This document shows, one piece after another, positions 8,680 to 17,730 of a stretch of 38,553 nucleotides of DNA (position 1 is the stretch's first letter; the number at the start of each line of letters is the position of its first letter). The stretch covers positions 1 through 38,553 of the forward strand of contig JBLNDI010000136.1 of the NCBI GenBank assembly GCA_050261495.1, in the 5' to 3' direction. The notes beneath the pieces were generated by a model. That model was not told the origin of the DNA. It saw only the letters and a list, made by a program, of their open reading frames with translations, and ran no database searches. A program made the position numbers and the translations under genes. Source of the DNA: JBMNKL01 sp050261495. GTDB taxonomy: Bacteria; Bacillota; Clostridia; Acetivibrionales; DTU013.

Positions 8680-9363
8680 TCAGGTAACCGCAGCCTCAGC
8701 TTCGGTTTCGCACGCCACGATGGCGTTTTTTGTTTCCTTGGCTTTATACAGCGCCCGGTCGGCATATTTAAAAAAGCGATCGATATGCATCGGCAGTGTT
8801 GTTGTCGCCACGCCTATGCTCACGGTTAATTTTTCGGTCCCGGAATCCAGGAAGAAATTATTCGCATCGATGGCTTGTTTTAGTCTCTCTGCCATTTTTA
8901 GCACATTTTCCCTGCAGGTATAAGACAACACAACCGCGAATTCTTCTCCGCCCAATCTTGCGACTATATCGGTATTCCTGGCATTGCTTTTGAGAATCTC
9001 CGCAAACTGCTTTAAAACCGCATCTCCTGCCAGGTGCCCGTAGGTATCGTTTATTCTTTTAAAGTTGTCAATATCAATCATCATTATTGAAACAGGAAAT
9101 TTCATTTTCAAGGCTTGAGAAACCTTTGATATGAAGGATCTCCTGTTGCATATTCCGGTCAGGCTGTCCGTGTTGGCTTGGCGGTGCAATTTCCTGATAA
9201 TTATGCCGCAATAAAGAAACAGCAATAACTGTCCTGCTATACAAGAAAAAATTATCACATTTATACCTAACGCATCATATAAAAGAAAAGCTACCAGCCA
9301 AATTCCCGCACCGAAAGCAAAAAGCTCAAGCGGCGCGAACCTGAAGAACCACTCTTTCATCAT
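8680..9363 (-). CDS. Membrane-anchored GGDEF diguanylate cyclase
   Basis: This 227-residue protein makes cyclic di-GMP from two GTP. Two hydrophobic segments (about 11-30 and 33-56) anchor it with almost no extracytoplasmic domain, followed at once by a full GGDEF domain (about 64-220). The active-site motif is GGEEF (138-142), and the product-inhibition I-site RxxD (R129-N-T-D132) stands five residues before it, so feedback inhibition is expected. The ATG at 9363 is preferred because GGGAG lies a few bases upstream; a GTG 15 bases earlier is the alternative. The lack of a sensor domain suggests control by expression or by the membrane segments. Confidence 0.92.
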   Translation of the reverse strand: MMKEWFFRFAPLELFAFGAGIWLVAFLLYDALGINVIIFSCIAGQLLLFLYCGIIIRKLHRQANTDSLTGICNRRSFISKVSQALKMKFPVSIMMIDIDNFKRINDTYGHLAGDAVLKQFAEILKSNARNTDIVARLGGEEFAVVLSYTCRENVLKMAERLKQAIDANNFFLDSGTEKLTVSIGVATTTLPMHIDRFFKYADRALYKAKETKNAIVACETEAEAAVT

Positions 9364-9467
9364 GTCTCTCCCGTCCACATTTCGTTGGTTTATTTATGCC
9401 TGCCGCTGCTGTTGCCGGTTATTGCGAATGTACGCGGTAAACCGCGGTCACTCTCGGTTTGAGCATT

Positions 9468-9626
9468 CTACCGCTCATACACCGATACCTGGCGTATCCT
9501 GTAAATCTTCAGCCTGTTGATGGCATCGTCATTAATCACCGTATTCCTGGGCATAACCAGGAACCCGCTGTTATCGTAAACATCATCAGCAAGTATGTCT
9601 CCCGGCTTGCATTGGTAAATATGCAT
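9468..9626 (-). CDS. Very small protein resembling the N-terminal region of HD-GYP proteins
   Basis: From the ATG at 9624-9626 this encodes 52 residues beginning MHIYQCKPGDILADDVYDNSG. The pattern 'CKPGDILADDVYDNSGFLVM..NTVINDDAINRLKIYRIRQV' strongly recalls the short beta-rich segment ahead of the HD-GYP domain in many clostridial c-di-GMP phosphodiesterases, but nothing of the HD domain follows. It lies 104 bases upstream of the diguanylate cyclase on the same strand. The ribosome binding site is weak. A longer frame from a TTG at 9695 (75 residues) is possible. It could be a stand-alone domain or a remnant. Confidence 0.5.
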   Translation of the reverse strand: MHIYQCKPGDILADDVYDNSGFLVMPRNTVINDDAINRLKIYRIRQVSVYER

Positions 9627-9772
9627 ATATTTCTTTTTAAAAACATAACCCTGCCTGATATATTCCTCCAACAATCCAACACCTCGTTTGGGCAAGAAAA
9701 CTGGCGACTATTAATACAACCCGGTCCTTTTTGGTTTGATTATAAACATATAAATAGTTTATAAGAAATTTT

Positions 9773-9798
9773 AAAAAAAACATCACCCGAACGGGTGA
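9773..9798 (-). terminator. Rho-independent terminator after the large LuxR-type regulator
   Basis: TCACCC/GGGTGA (9783-9788 with 9793-9798, loop GAAC) is followed on the minus strand, after two bases, by a run of eight T (plus 9773-9780). It sits 40 bases past the end of the 1567-residue gene. Confidence 0.75.
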
Positions 9799-9839
9799 AA
9801 ACATGGTTTTTCTGCTGTGAGGCGTAATATTGCGGCATG

Positions 9840-12800
9840 CTACAATATGCTCAATTCCTTTGCTTTTTCCACGGCCTGGACCCTCCTGTTCACCTGCAGC
9901 TTGCCATAAATATTCTTTACATGGGTTTTGACGGTATTCAAAGTCATACCCAGTCTTTCGGCGATTTCCCTATTCAACAGCCCCGAGGCAATAAGCCTGA
10001 GCACTTCCATCTCTTTGTCTGTAAGAGAATCAGCCTGGTATAACGACACTTCCCCGGATGTTTCGGGGACATGATGTTCTAAAAACACCTGCATCGCCCT
10101 TGCATAAATCATTTGGCTTGCCAGGAACTTGAGGAGTTCAATCCGTTCCTCGTTAAATATTCCCGTCATGATATTGCTTTCCAGGTACAAAACCCCGACC
10201 GGTATGCCCCTGAGGCGCAGCGGAATGCAAGCTATGGATTTAACATCCGAACCTGCAATATACGGGTCCCTTACAAATATTCCGGCTTGCTTGGCGTTGT
10301 TTACGACTACCTGCTCATGTGTTCTTGCGGCATACCTTACCGCCAGTTTCGATATGCCGTCGCTTTGCTCCAGGGGAACCCGTTCTGTAACAATGCGCTT
10401 ACCGTTATTGCAATCACATATTATTTCTATGAACAATTCATCGTCATTTTCCAGTATCAAGCATCCCTTGCTGGCGCCGGCGCTTTTAACAGCCAGTTCC
10501 AGGAAGCTTGCCGGCAGTTCTTCCGGGCTTAACCGTTCCGAAATATCCCAAATCGCTTCTTGTATCGCGCGTATGTCAAAATTGTTTCCCGCTGCACTTT
10601 CGTTTCTCACGGAAGATTGCAGGACGCATTTTAGTATTTCGGATAAATCATACTTGCCGTTCTCCGCTTCAAACGCCGCATCATCCGTCAAAGTCCCATA
10701 TCGCCGTTCAAGGTCGCGCGCTTTTGCTTCCGCTCCCCATTTCCGGTATAATTGCATAGCGTCATGGATATAAGCCCTTTCAATTCTCTCCCTGTTTTCT
10801 TGCGCATAATACTTTGCAGCCAATTCGCACGCAAGTGCCTCGATATGTACAAAGCCATTTTCGTGCGAGACCTTGATGGCTTTATCGTACAACTCCTCGG
10901 CTGCCCGTTTTCTGCCCGAAATCCGCGATATTTCAGCCTCAACCAGCAAATATCTATTGAGGAAATTATCCGGGCAGGAATCCGACCATTTTTTCATCTT
11001 TCGCTGGTTGCTCTTGAGTGTTTTCCGGAATATCCTCCTGTCTTTTTTCGGCACCCCGGCATAAACGGCAGTGATGGAAAGGGATTGGTAGAAAATGTAC
11101 TCTGCGGTCAACATGAAACCCATTATCGCGTCTTCGCAGCTTTTTATCCTGTCAACGGCGGAGAGGGCGTCAAGGTAATATCCAAACATATAGCAAAGCT
11201 GTATTTCAGAGAAATAATAGGCTGCCAGCGATGACTTGTCGCCGCTGTTCGATTTAATGGCACTATCTTCGTCCAAGCCGGCGCAGCCTGTGGGAGTGAA
11301 GTATTTTGTCCCGTCCGCCAGAACGGAAACAAGCCGCTCATAAGCCTCGGCATTAACAGCGAGATTTATATGCTTCATCCTTCTGGCGTAATCACCGTAC
11401 TTTCGGGCTTCATCCAGGACTTCGGGCAAAGGGGTTCCCATAAGGTACTTGTTTTCGAGTATAACCCCGTATGAAAAACCAATCATCAGCACACTCCCTG
11501 CTTCAATGGCGTATTTCACCGCCTCGTGCAGGTATTGGAGCCCTTCTTTCCAGTAGTGTACCCAGTGAGATATCAACGAACCCACAGTAAAGTATACAAT
11601 GCTTTTTGACAGGTTTCTGCCATATTCCTCCGCAAACTTTATTGCAGTCTTTCCAAACTCATAGCCGGCAGCGTAGTTCCCGAGCACGCTTCCCTCAATT
11701 ATGCCGTATCCCAGGTAACCGATGGACGCAATATCCGTATTGCCGTATTTTACCGCATGGTTGCCGGCTTTTAAAATGGCAAGCGCATATATGTCAGGCC
11801 GGCTTGTACACGTGGCAAATATAAGGGCTATCAGGAGTTGCGCCACTTTTCGCTGTACAGGGTCCTTCATTTCGTGAATATATAACAGGTCGGAACTGCT
11901 CTTGTTTCGCATCAGCCATTTGTATAACAGGAGCTCAGCCGCATTATCAAACCTGCCCGGATATTCCGGAAAATTCATCCCGAGGCGTTTCAATGCGTTT
12001 AGGCCGATTTGCGTTGCTTTGGGATACTCCCCGGTTCCTGAATACAATTCCATCTTCAGCGTGTACACGTCCGCCCTTTCAAGCTCCGTTTCCATTTGGC
12101 GGATAATTACGTCAAACAATTGCTCCGCCTTACTGGTATCGCCGACAAGGTATTCACACTGGGCGCATTCCAGGTAGAGGGCGCTGCATAATTGGTAACA
12201 GCTTTTCCACGAATCATCCGGGAGCAGTTCAATCCCCGCCCTGAAATAGCTTAACGCCGGATCAAAGGCGGCGGAAGACTTTGCCTTGCGTCCCGCCGCA
12301 AGGTTGTATTCTGCCAGCTTCAACCTCTCTTCCTGGTCCTTTATCAAATCCAGGCCGCGGTTTATATGGTCCAAGATGGGCAGTATTTTCACATCCGCCC
12401 CGTTATGGCCGATATTCTGCAAAATCAGCCTGCCGGCGTTTACATGCGTCTTTTTTCTCTCTTCTTCCGTAAGCAGCGAATAAGACGCCTGCCTGACCAT
12501 GTCATGCAGGAACTCATAAGCGCCGGATACAGTGCCGTGGTACGATCCAAGCAAATCCTTCCTTTCATGGGGAACCGGCAGCACAAGCTCCTCCTGCACC
12601 GCAGGCATGAGAACGCGGGTTATTTCGTCCTCGTCTTTATCGCAAAGGTATGACAGGATTTTTAAATCAAACGTATTTCCAATGCAGGCTGCCAGTCTTA
12701 TAACAGCTCTCGTTTCTTCCGGGAGCTTTTGCATTCTCTGGGATACCAGGCCCGCAATGTCATCGGGCGTCTGAAGGCCATGTACGGCTTCCGTTTTCCA

Positions 12801-14543
12801 TTCCCAGCAGCCTTTTTTCATGTTGAACTTTATAATATTGTCATCACATACGGATTTCAGCAGCCGGCAAAGAAAGAAGGGAATGCCGCATGTTTTCTGG
12901 TACAATATCCTGGCAAGCCCCTCCGCTTTTTCCCTGGAGCAATGCAAGGCTTCGGCAATAAAATCCCTCGTTTCCATGCGTGTAAACCGGTCAAGGTAAA
13001 TCTGCCTCACTGTTGTTCCATTGTTCTTTATGTCCTCAAGAGCAACCGAAAGCGGGTGTTTTTCCGTAACCTCGTTATCCCGGTAGGCTCCGACAAGAAG
13101 CAGGCAACTGGACCCTGCATCCCTGCACAGGTTCCTGATAAGCTGCAAAGATGACAAATCCGCCCACTGCAGGTCGTCAAGGAATATAACCAGCGGGTGG
13201 TCCTTTTCCGCAAAAACCTTGATGAAATTCCCGAATACCATAAGGAAGCGGTTTTGGGCCTCTATAGGCCGGAGTGTTTCAACAGGCGGCTGATAGCCGA
13301 TAATCATTTCCACCTCCGGGATCAGTCCCGCAATAACTGCCCCGCTTTGGCCCAAGGCACGCCGTATTTTTTTCCTCCACGCTTCCAGGTCTTTGCTGCT
13401 TTCGATCATCAACTGCCTTATCACGCTTCCCATGGCTGATGCAAAAGGCGCATAAGGTATGTTTTGACGCAACTGGTCAAATTTTCCGTATGCAAAGAAG
13501 CCCTTTTGCGAAGCAATTGGCTTGAGCACTTCGTTCACCAGCATGGTTTTCCCTGTTCCCGCATATCCACTTACCAGGATAAATTCATGCATATTGTCGC
13601 ATACACGGTTAAAAGCGGCCTTTAACGCTTCCGCCTCCGCTTTTCTCCCGAAAAGCCCGCCAGGCAGTTCCAGGCGGGGAGAAACATCCGCCTTGCCCGG
13701 AGAAAACGGTTTTATCTCTCCCGTCAGGCTCAGCTGCCTCCTGCATTCTTCCAGGTCCCGGGCAAGCCCGTATATGCTCTGGTATCCTTCATCGGGATTC
13801 GGAAAAATCAATTTCATAATAATGGAGCATATGGCTTCAGGAACAGCCTGACCGCTTCCGGCCGGGTTTTCCTGTCCGGCGCCGGCGACCGCCTGCCGGA
13901 TTTGAGGGAAGCTTCCCGTCTTGTCCGGTGGTTTGCCTGAAAGCATCTCGTAAAATACCTTACCGAGAGAATAATAATCGATGCGGTAGTCGTCGCCTTC
14001 CGCCTTTTCAGGCAACCGTGGAGGGATATATTCAAGCTCTCCCGGCATTGTATCGGGCAGCATTGGATTTTTGCGCCCGGATAAGACAACTGCCTTGCTG
14101 AAATCGGTTATTTTAACTTTCCCCGTTCCGGTATGAAAAAGTATGCTCTCCGGGTTCAGGTTCATATGAATTATACCGTTTTGATGAAGTTCGCCGACGA
14201 TGTCCGCAAGTTGGACCGCTATATCGAGGAAATCCGGGATGCCAACTGGACCGTTCCGTATATGCTCCCTCAAGGATACCGCCCCGGTGTCTTCCAGAAC
14301 CAGGGCGAATGTGTTGCCTGACTTCTCAAGCCTTATAGGCTTGACAATGCCTTCTGTTTCAAGGTTCCCGGTGATTTCGCATTCGTTTATAAACCCCGAT
14401 ATTCCGGCTTGGTTTGCAGCCGTATCTTTCAGCAGCTTGATAATAACCGGAATATGCCCATTGGCCGAATATCCCCTGTAAATCACCATTCCGTTATGTT
14501 CTTGCATTTTTTCGTGAATTGCGTAGCCAGGCAGATTGAACAT
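9840..14543 (-). CDS. Kinase-like/AAA ATPase/GAF/LuxR multidomain regulator
   Basis: This 1567-residue predicted cytoplasmic regulator has a eukaryote-type kinase-like domain at about 8-270 (Lys36, Glu54). The catalytic loop reads HMNLNP (126-131) instead of H-x-D, so Asp is replaced by Asn128, and the DFG site reads DFS (147-149). A PknK-like AAA ATPase follows at about 296-560, with Walker A GYAGTGKT (326-333) and Walker B VIFLDD (452-457). A long alpha-helical, TPR-like region (about 620-1300), a GAF domain (about 1345-1483) and a C-terminal LuxR helix-turn-helix (about 1505-1567, ending in TLNTVKTHVKNIYGKLQVNRR) complete it. GGAG precedes the ATG. The layout resembles PknK/MalT-like STAND regulators. 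The ligand is unknown, and the kinase part may be only a binding module. Confidence 0.88.
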   Translation of the reverse strand: MFNLPGYAIHEKMQEHNGMVIYRGYSANGHIPVIIKLLKDTAANQAGISGFINECEITGNLETEGIVKPIRLEKSGNTFALVLEDTGAVSLREHIRNGPVGIPDFLDIAVQLADIVGELHQNGIIHMNLNPESILFHTGTGKVKITDFSKAVVLSGRKNPMLPDTMPGELEYIPPRLPEKAEGDDYRIDYYSLGKVFYEMLSGKPPDKTGSFPQIRQAVAGAGQENPAGSGQAVPEAICSIIMKLIFPNPDEGYQSIYGLARDLEECRRQLSLTGEIKPFSPGKADVSPRLELPGGLFGRKAEAEALKAAFNRVCDNMHEFILVSGYAGTGKTMLVNEVLKPIASQKGFFAYGKFDQLRQNIPYAPFASAMGSVIRQLMIESSKDLEAWRKKIRRALGQSGAVIAGLIPEVEMIIGYQPPVETLRPIEAQNRFLMVFGNFIKVFAEKDHPLVIFLDDLQWADLSSLQLIRNLCRDAGSSCLLLVGAYRDNEVTEKHPLSVALEDIKNNGTTVRQIYLDRFTRMETRDFIAEALHCSREKAEGLARILYQKTCGIPFFLCRLLKSVCDDNIIKFNMKKGCWEWKTEAVHGLQTPDDIAGLVSQRMQKLPEETRAVIRLAACIGNTFDLKILSYLCDKDEDEITRVLMPAVQEELVLPVPHERKDLLGSYHGTVSGAYEFLHDMVRQASYSLLTEEERKKTHVNAGRLILQNIGHNGADVKILPILDHINRGLDLIKDQEERLKLAEYNLAAGRKAKSSAAFDPALSYFRAGIELLPDDSWKSCYQLCSALYLECAQCEYLVGDTSKAEQLFDVIIRQMETELERADVYTLKMELYSGTGEYPKATQIGLNALKRLGMNFPEYPGRFDNAAELLLYKWLMRNKSSSDLLYIHEMKDPVQRKVAQLLIALIFATCTSRPDIYALAILKAGNHAVKYGNTDIASIGYLGYGIIEGSVLGNYAAGYEFGKTAIKFAEEYGRNLSKSIVYFTVGSLISHWVHYWKEGLQYLHEAVKYAIEAGSVLMIGFSYGVILENKYLMGTPLPEVLDEARKYGDYARRMKHINLAVNAEAYERLVSVLADGTKYFTPTGCAGLDEDSAIKSNSGDKSSLAAYYFSEIQLCYMFGYYLDALSAVDRIKSCEDAIMGFMLTAEYIFYQSLSITAVYAGVPKKDRRIFRKTLKSNQRKMKKWSDSCPDNFLNRYLLVEAEISRISGRKRAAEELYDKAIKVSHENGFVHIEALACELAAKYYAQENRERIERAYIHDAMQLYRKWGAEAKARDLERRYGTLTDDAAFEAENGKYDLSEILKCVLQSSVRNESAAGNNFDIRAIQEAIWDISERLSPEELPASFLELAVKSAGASKGCLILENDDELFIEIICDCNNGKRIVTERVPLEQSDGISKLAVRYAARTHEQVVVNNAKQAGIFVRDPYIAGSDVKSIACIPLRLRGIPVGVLYLESNIMTGIFNEERIELLKFLASQMIYARAMQVFLEHHVPETSGEVSLYQADSLTDKEMEVLRLIASGLLNREIAERLGMTLNTVKTHVKNIYGKLQVNRRVQAVEKAKELSIL

Positions 14544-14670
14544 TATATTTCTCCGTGGTTTTTCTCCTATTTATCGCGGTTCTTCCGCTCTCTCTTCCGG
14601 TTACAGCGGCCGGCTTGTCCGGTTTTATTGCCGGGCAGACATGGGCTATCCCCAAATATATACGTATTTA

Positions 14671-14699
14671 ATTATTATACATGTCCATACGTATGTCAA
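14671..14699 (-). promoter_or_regulatory. SigA promoter of the large regulator, flanked by ATACGTAT palindromes
   Basis: On the minus strand there is a perfect TTGACA (plus 14694-14699), a 17-base spacer and AATAAT (plus 14671-14676). A TATAAT also occurs with only a 14-base spacer. The palindrome ATACGTAT occurs twice, at 14660-14667 and 14687-14694. The second copy lies in CATACGTATG against the -35 and the first just downstream of the -10, as expected for a repressor operator pair. Confidence 0.6.
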
Positions 14700-14747
14700 C
14701 TTTTTGCAAAATATTCGCAAGTTTCGCCTGCCCGCGGTTTGCCTTGC

Positions 14748-15668
14748 TTACCTTTTAAACATCTTCAACAGCCGCAGATAATGGTTTGCTTCACGCAGCA
14801 CATGATCGCCCAGCAACGGGATAATAATCGACCTGATCTTGCATTCAAGCAGCCCTTGTGTGCCCTGTGCCTTGAAATCACGTATCGCCTGGGTTGCCCT
14901 AAGGCTTTCATTGGTGACTTGCGCCAGCGGCAATGTCTTATCCATGGCGGCCTTGGCTTCGCTTGTCAGTTTGTCAAACTCATTTCCGAAATCATTTGCC
15001 TTGCTGATCAGCTCGTTTTCGGTCGGATCAAGCAAACCCCTGATAAATTTCGCGTGCTCGGCCATGATCCTGTTCCAGAACGTCTCCTGCTCGTAAGCTT
15101 CTTTCTCGATGTTGAAATCCTCCCTGTTCTGAATCCTTTGGATTGTCTGCAGGTATAATTTTGCTTCCCTTAAAAGATGGTCGATCAGCAGCGGGTAATT
15201 AAACGTAAACATCTTGCATGTCAAAACATTGGATAAAAGCGTGGTCTTAAAGTTGATTAAACCGGCAACCAGGCCTATCGCTTTCTGGTTCAGCATGAAC
15301 ACCCTCTGTTCCAGCATCGGGCTGACCGCAATCATTCCTCCTCCCGACAATCCTGCTTCCGCCTGGGTCAATTCGGTCGGTATCCGGACGCCTGTAAAGA
15401 ATGAAGTAGCCATTTCAGCGTTAAGCGTGTACGGCGTTATTACCTCTCCCGACTGCAATACAGCGGGACTGGCAATTCCATTGGCAAGCGACACTGTTTC
15501 TCCCAGCAGCCCGTCAAAAGCCATCCTGAAGGCATCCGCCTGCTGGACGAAGTTTGCGTCCTTCGGCGTAAATCCCGCTTCAAGGAAGAACGAGTGCTCT
15601 TTCATGATTCTTCCGAAAAAAAGGTGCAAATCAAGCGACCTGCGAACAAAATCCATACTTGACAGCAT
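14748..15668 (-). CDS. DUF2935 domain protein (tandem repeat)
   Basis: This 306-residue predicted soluble helical protein belongs to the DUF2935 family common in spore-forming Firmicutes. It is an internal duplication: the first half carries DLHLFFGRIMKEHSFFLEAG, the second FWNRIMAEHAKFIRGLLDPTE, each with the conserved E-H pattern of a helical bundle that may bind metal. A GGAG ribosome binding site precedes the ATG at 15666-15668. The biochemical role of the family is not established to my knowledge. It is 97 bases downstream of a spore photoproduct lyase homologue on the same strand, which suggests spore-related expression, by inference only. Confidence 0.8.
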   Translation of the reverse strand: MLSSMDFVRRSLDLHLFFGRIMKEHSFFLEAGFTPKDANFVQQADAFRMAFDGLLGETVSLANGIASPAVLQSGEVITPYTLNAEMATSFFTGVRIPTELTQAEAGLSGGGMIAVSPMLEQRVFMLNQKAIGLVAGLINFKTTLLSNVLTCKMFTFNYPLLIDHLLREAKLYLQTIQRIQNREDFNIEKEAYEQETFWNRIMAEHAKFIRGLLDPTENELISKANDFGNEFDKLTSEAKAAMDKTLPLAQVTNESLRATQAIRDFKAQGTQGLLECKIRSIIIPLLGDHVLREANHYLRLLKMFKR

Positions 15669-15765
15669 AGCTCATCACTCCAAAATTTTTTTGCTCCGCT
15701 GTTAATTTATGCCTGTTCAACATAAAATGTTAACGTCATTCGAAATTTTTAATGGAATAAACCGT

Positions 15766-16761
15766 TCATACCACGTAGATTATCGGGATACCTTTTAATT
15801 TATGAGAAAGTTGCTCTCTTAAAAATTGCTCGCCAAGGGCGCGGAAGTTTTCGCGGTAGCAATACTTTCCCCTGCCCCGTCCCGTCATCAGCGATTTGTC
15901 AAATAACTCGACGGCGTTTGGGAATGCTTCGCGATTAATTGCGCAATGCACATAACTGTATGTCATGAAAATAATCTCTATGAAAAGCTGCTCTTTCACC
16001 TTTTGGGAAAGTTCGCCGGCCAACCGGTCGATCAACCGGGCATAAAGCTCCATCCAGTTGTCTACCATCACGACAGGGGCAATCAGCATTCCTACCCTGT
16101 ATCCTGCTTCGCACATGCGGTTAAGGGCTGTCAGCCTCGCTCCCAGCGATGCTGTTCCCAGCTCGATTTTCCTGATGATTTCCTCCGGATTCACGCTCAT
16201 GCGCATTATGGTTCTTCCTCCATGGTCCAGCGAAAGCAGCGGTTCCACCATGCTGAACTTCGTCGGAAACGTAAGAAAGCCTTTCTTCGATTTGCCAAAT
16301 TGCGTGATTGTCCATTCCAGGTTTCCCGTAATCGTATTTTCCAGGACCAGGTCGCTGTTGCTGCCGATTTCAAATACAATGTCCTTTTCAAAACGATTGG
16401 CGGTTTTCACCAGCTTGTCCATCATCTGCTCGCGGTTGACAAACAGCCTGAGATACGAGCATTTGTTGTAGTTGCATACCAGGTAGCAATAAAGGCACAT
16501 GGCGCTGCAGCCGGATGAAGTGTATGGCACCAGGTAATCCGATACTTTGTGGTTGGGCGTGTATTTCAAGGATTTCCTCACGCCGATGACAAGATAGCGT
16601 TTCATCCTGGCAAACTCCGTATTGGGGTTTTTGCGCAGCTGTTCTATATTGTTGTGGTTTTCAACAGGCAGCCACGGTACATTTTCAAACTTTTTCCTCA
16701 GCTGTCTTCCCAGCTCATAGTCAAGAGCGGCAGGTTCGTAATATATTCTGTCAGGACGCAA
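15766..16761 (-). CDS. splB: Spore photoproduct lyase family radical SAM protein
   Basis: The family repairs the UV-induced spore photoproduct in DNA during germination. From a TTG start the protein has 331 residues and opens RPDRIYYEPAALDYELG, close to known SplB N-termini. The radical-SAM cluster motif CxxxCxxC is present (C85-S-A-M-C89-L-Y-C92) and is followed by the family's ...LRLFVNREQMM. The TTG at 16759-16761 has AAAGGAGG seven bases upstream; an ATG at 16806 lacks a ribosome binding site. At the place of the hydrogen-donor cysteine (Cys141 in Bacillus subtilis, in the context FExxCTSD) this protein has FEIGSNSD, so Ser134 stands there. It may be a divergent or altered-function lyase. 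Confidence 0.85.
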   Translation of the reverse strand: MRPDRIYYEPAALDYELGRQLRKKFENVPWLPVENHNNIEQLRKNPNTEFARMKRYLVIGVRKSLKYTPNHKVSDYLVPYTSSGCSAMCLYCYLVCNYNKCSYLRLFVNREQMMDKLVKTANRFEKDIVFEIGSNSDLVLENTITGNLEWTITQFGKSKKGFLTFPTKFSMVEPLLSLDHGGRTIMRMSVNPEEIIRKIELGTASLGARLTALNRMCEAGYRVGMLIAPVVMVDNWMELYARLIDRLAGELSQKVKEQLFIEIIFMTYSYVHCAINREAFPNAVELFDKSLMTGRGRGKYCYRENFRALGEQFLREQLSHKLKGIPIIYVV

Positions 16762-16847
16762 ACATCCGCCTCCTTTTATCCGTCTCCTGCTATTAACATT
16801 TCGCATAATTAATCAATATATTCATTAAAGGGGAATCAAGGACACAC

Positions 16848-17726
16848 TCATTTGCTTTTGCCCGGCTTGAGCTCGGAAACCAGCATCCCAGACAGTATCA
16901 GCACGCAGCCTATAGCCTTTGTAAGCGTCGGCGCTTCCGTTGCGCCGTAGATATCCGGAATAATCATGGCAAATATTATTGCAAACACAGGCTCGGCAGT
17001 AAATATCAGCGAAGCGTGAACCGGGGTCGTATATTTCTGCGCTATCGTCTGCCCGGTAAAAGCCAGCGCGGTGCAGAGGACAGCGGTTACCAGCAGAATC
17101 GCTATTACAGTGCCGTTAATCGTCACCGGCTTGCCCGCATCAAAAAGCACCCACATGCCCGAGCCGGCCAACCCGACAAACAGCACCTGCACAAGCGCCA
17201 ACAGCCGCGCCTCCGCCTTTCGGGCAAACTTGTCAATAAAAATGATTTGTAAAGCCCAGCAGACGGCACACAGGAATGTCAGGAAATCCCCTGTATTCAG
17301 ATTGAAATTGATTCCCCCGGAAAGGAAAAAGAGCCCGATAAATGCGATCGTGATTCCGAATAAAGATGCGTTGTCAGGTTTCTTTTTCAGCATAACGGCC
17401 GCAATCACAGGCACCATAATCACGTTAAGCCCGGTGATAAAAGCGGAATTGGAGGCTGACGTCATATACAGCCCTACAACCTGCAGCGACGTGCCCGCAA
17501 ACATGCACAACCCGATTATGCTCCCATATTTTAAGACCTGCTTGTCAATTCTTCTCAAGTCCTTATGAAAAATAACGGTCAATACTGCAGCAGCCAGGAA
17601 AAAACGCATTGTAATAAAAGCAAAAGCCGGGATGTACTCCAATATATTTTTCATCAAGGGGAATGATACTCCCCAAACAATCGTAATCGCCAGCAGCATT
17701 AAATCTGCTTTAGTTTTTTTTGACAT
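16848..17726 (-). CDS. EamA/DMT-superfamily transporter
   Basis: This 292-residue integral membrane protein has about ten transmembrane segments in two tandem EamA repeats (LMLLAITIVWGVSFPLMKN near the N-terminus; a second repeat from about residue 150). The family exports or imports amino acids and other small metabolites. I use the ATG at 17724-17726, which gives the normal family length and starts four bases after the ATPase stop. An upstream ATG at 17873 would add 49 residues read through the ATPase gene. As the last gene of an amino-acid ABC operon it may be a matching exporter; the substrate is not readable. Confidence 0.87.
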   Translation of the reverse strand: MSKKTKADLMLLAITIVWGVSFPLMKNILEYIPAFAFITMRFFLAAAVLTVIFHKDLRRIDKQVLKYGSIIGLCMFAGTSLQVVGLYMTSASNSAFITGLNVIMVPVIAAVMLKKKPDNASLFGITIAFIGLFFLSGGINFNLNTGDFLTFLCAVCWALQIIFIDKFARKAEARLLALVQVLFVGLAGSGMWVLFDAGKPVTINGTVIAILLVTAVLCTALAFTGQTIAQKYTTPVHASLIFTAEPVFAIIFAMIIPDIYGATEAPTLTKAIGCVLILSGMLVSELKPGKSK

Positions 17727-17730
17727 TTTA

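Noticed and set aside
10129..10773. Plus-strand open frame of 214 codons opposite the large regulator
   Set aside because: It lies wholly antisense to a well-supported domain protein, has no family features and no ribosome binding site; a shadow frame.
16761..16806. ATG start of the spore photoproduct lyase homologue
   Set aside because: No ribosome binding site before it, while AAAGGAGG precedes a TTG that yields the family's normal N-terminus.
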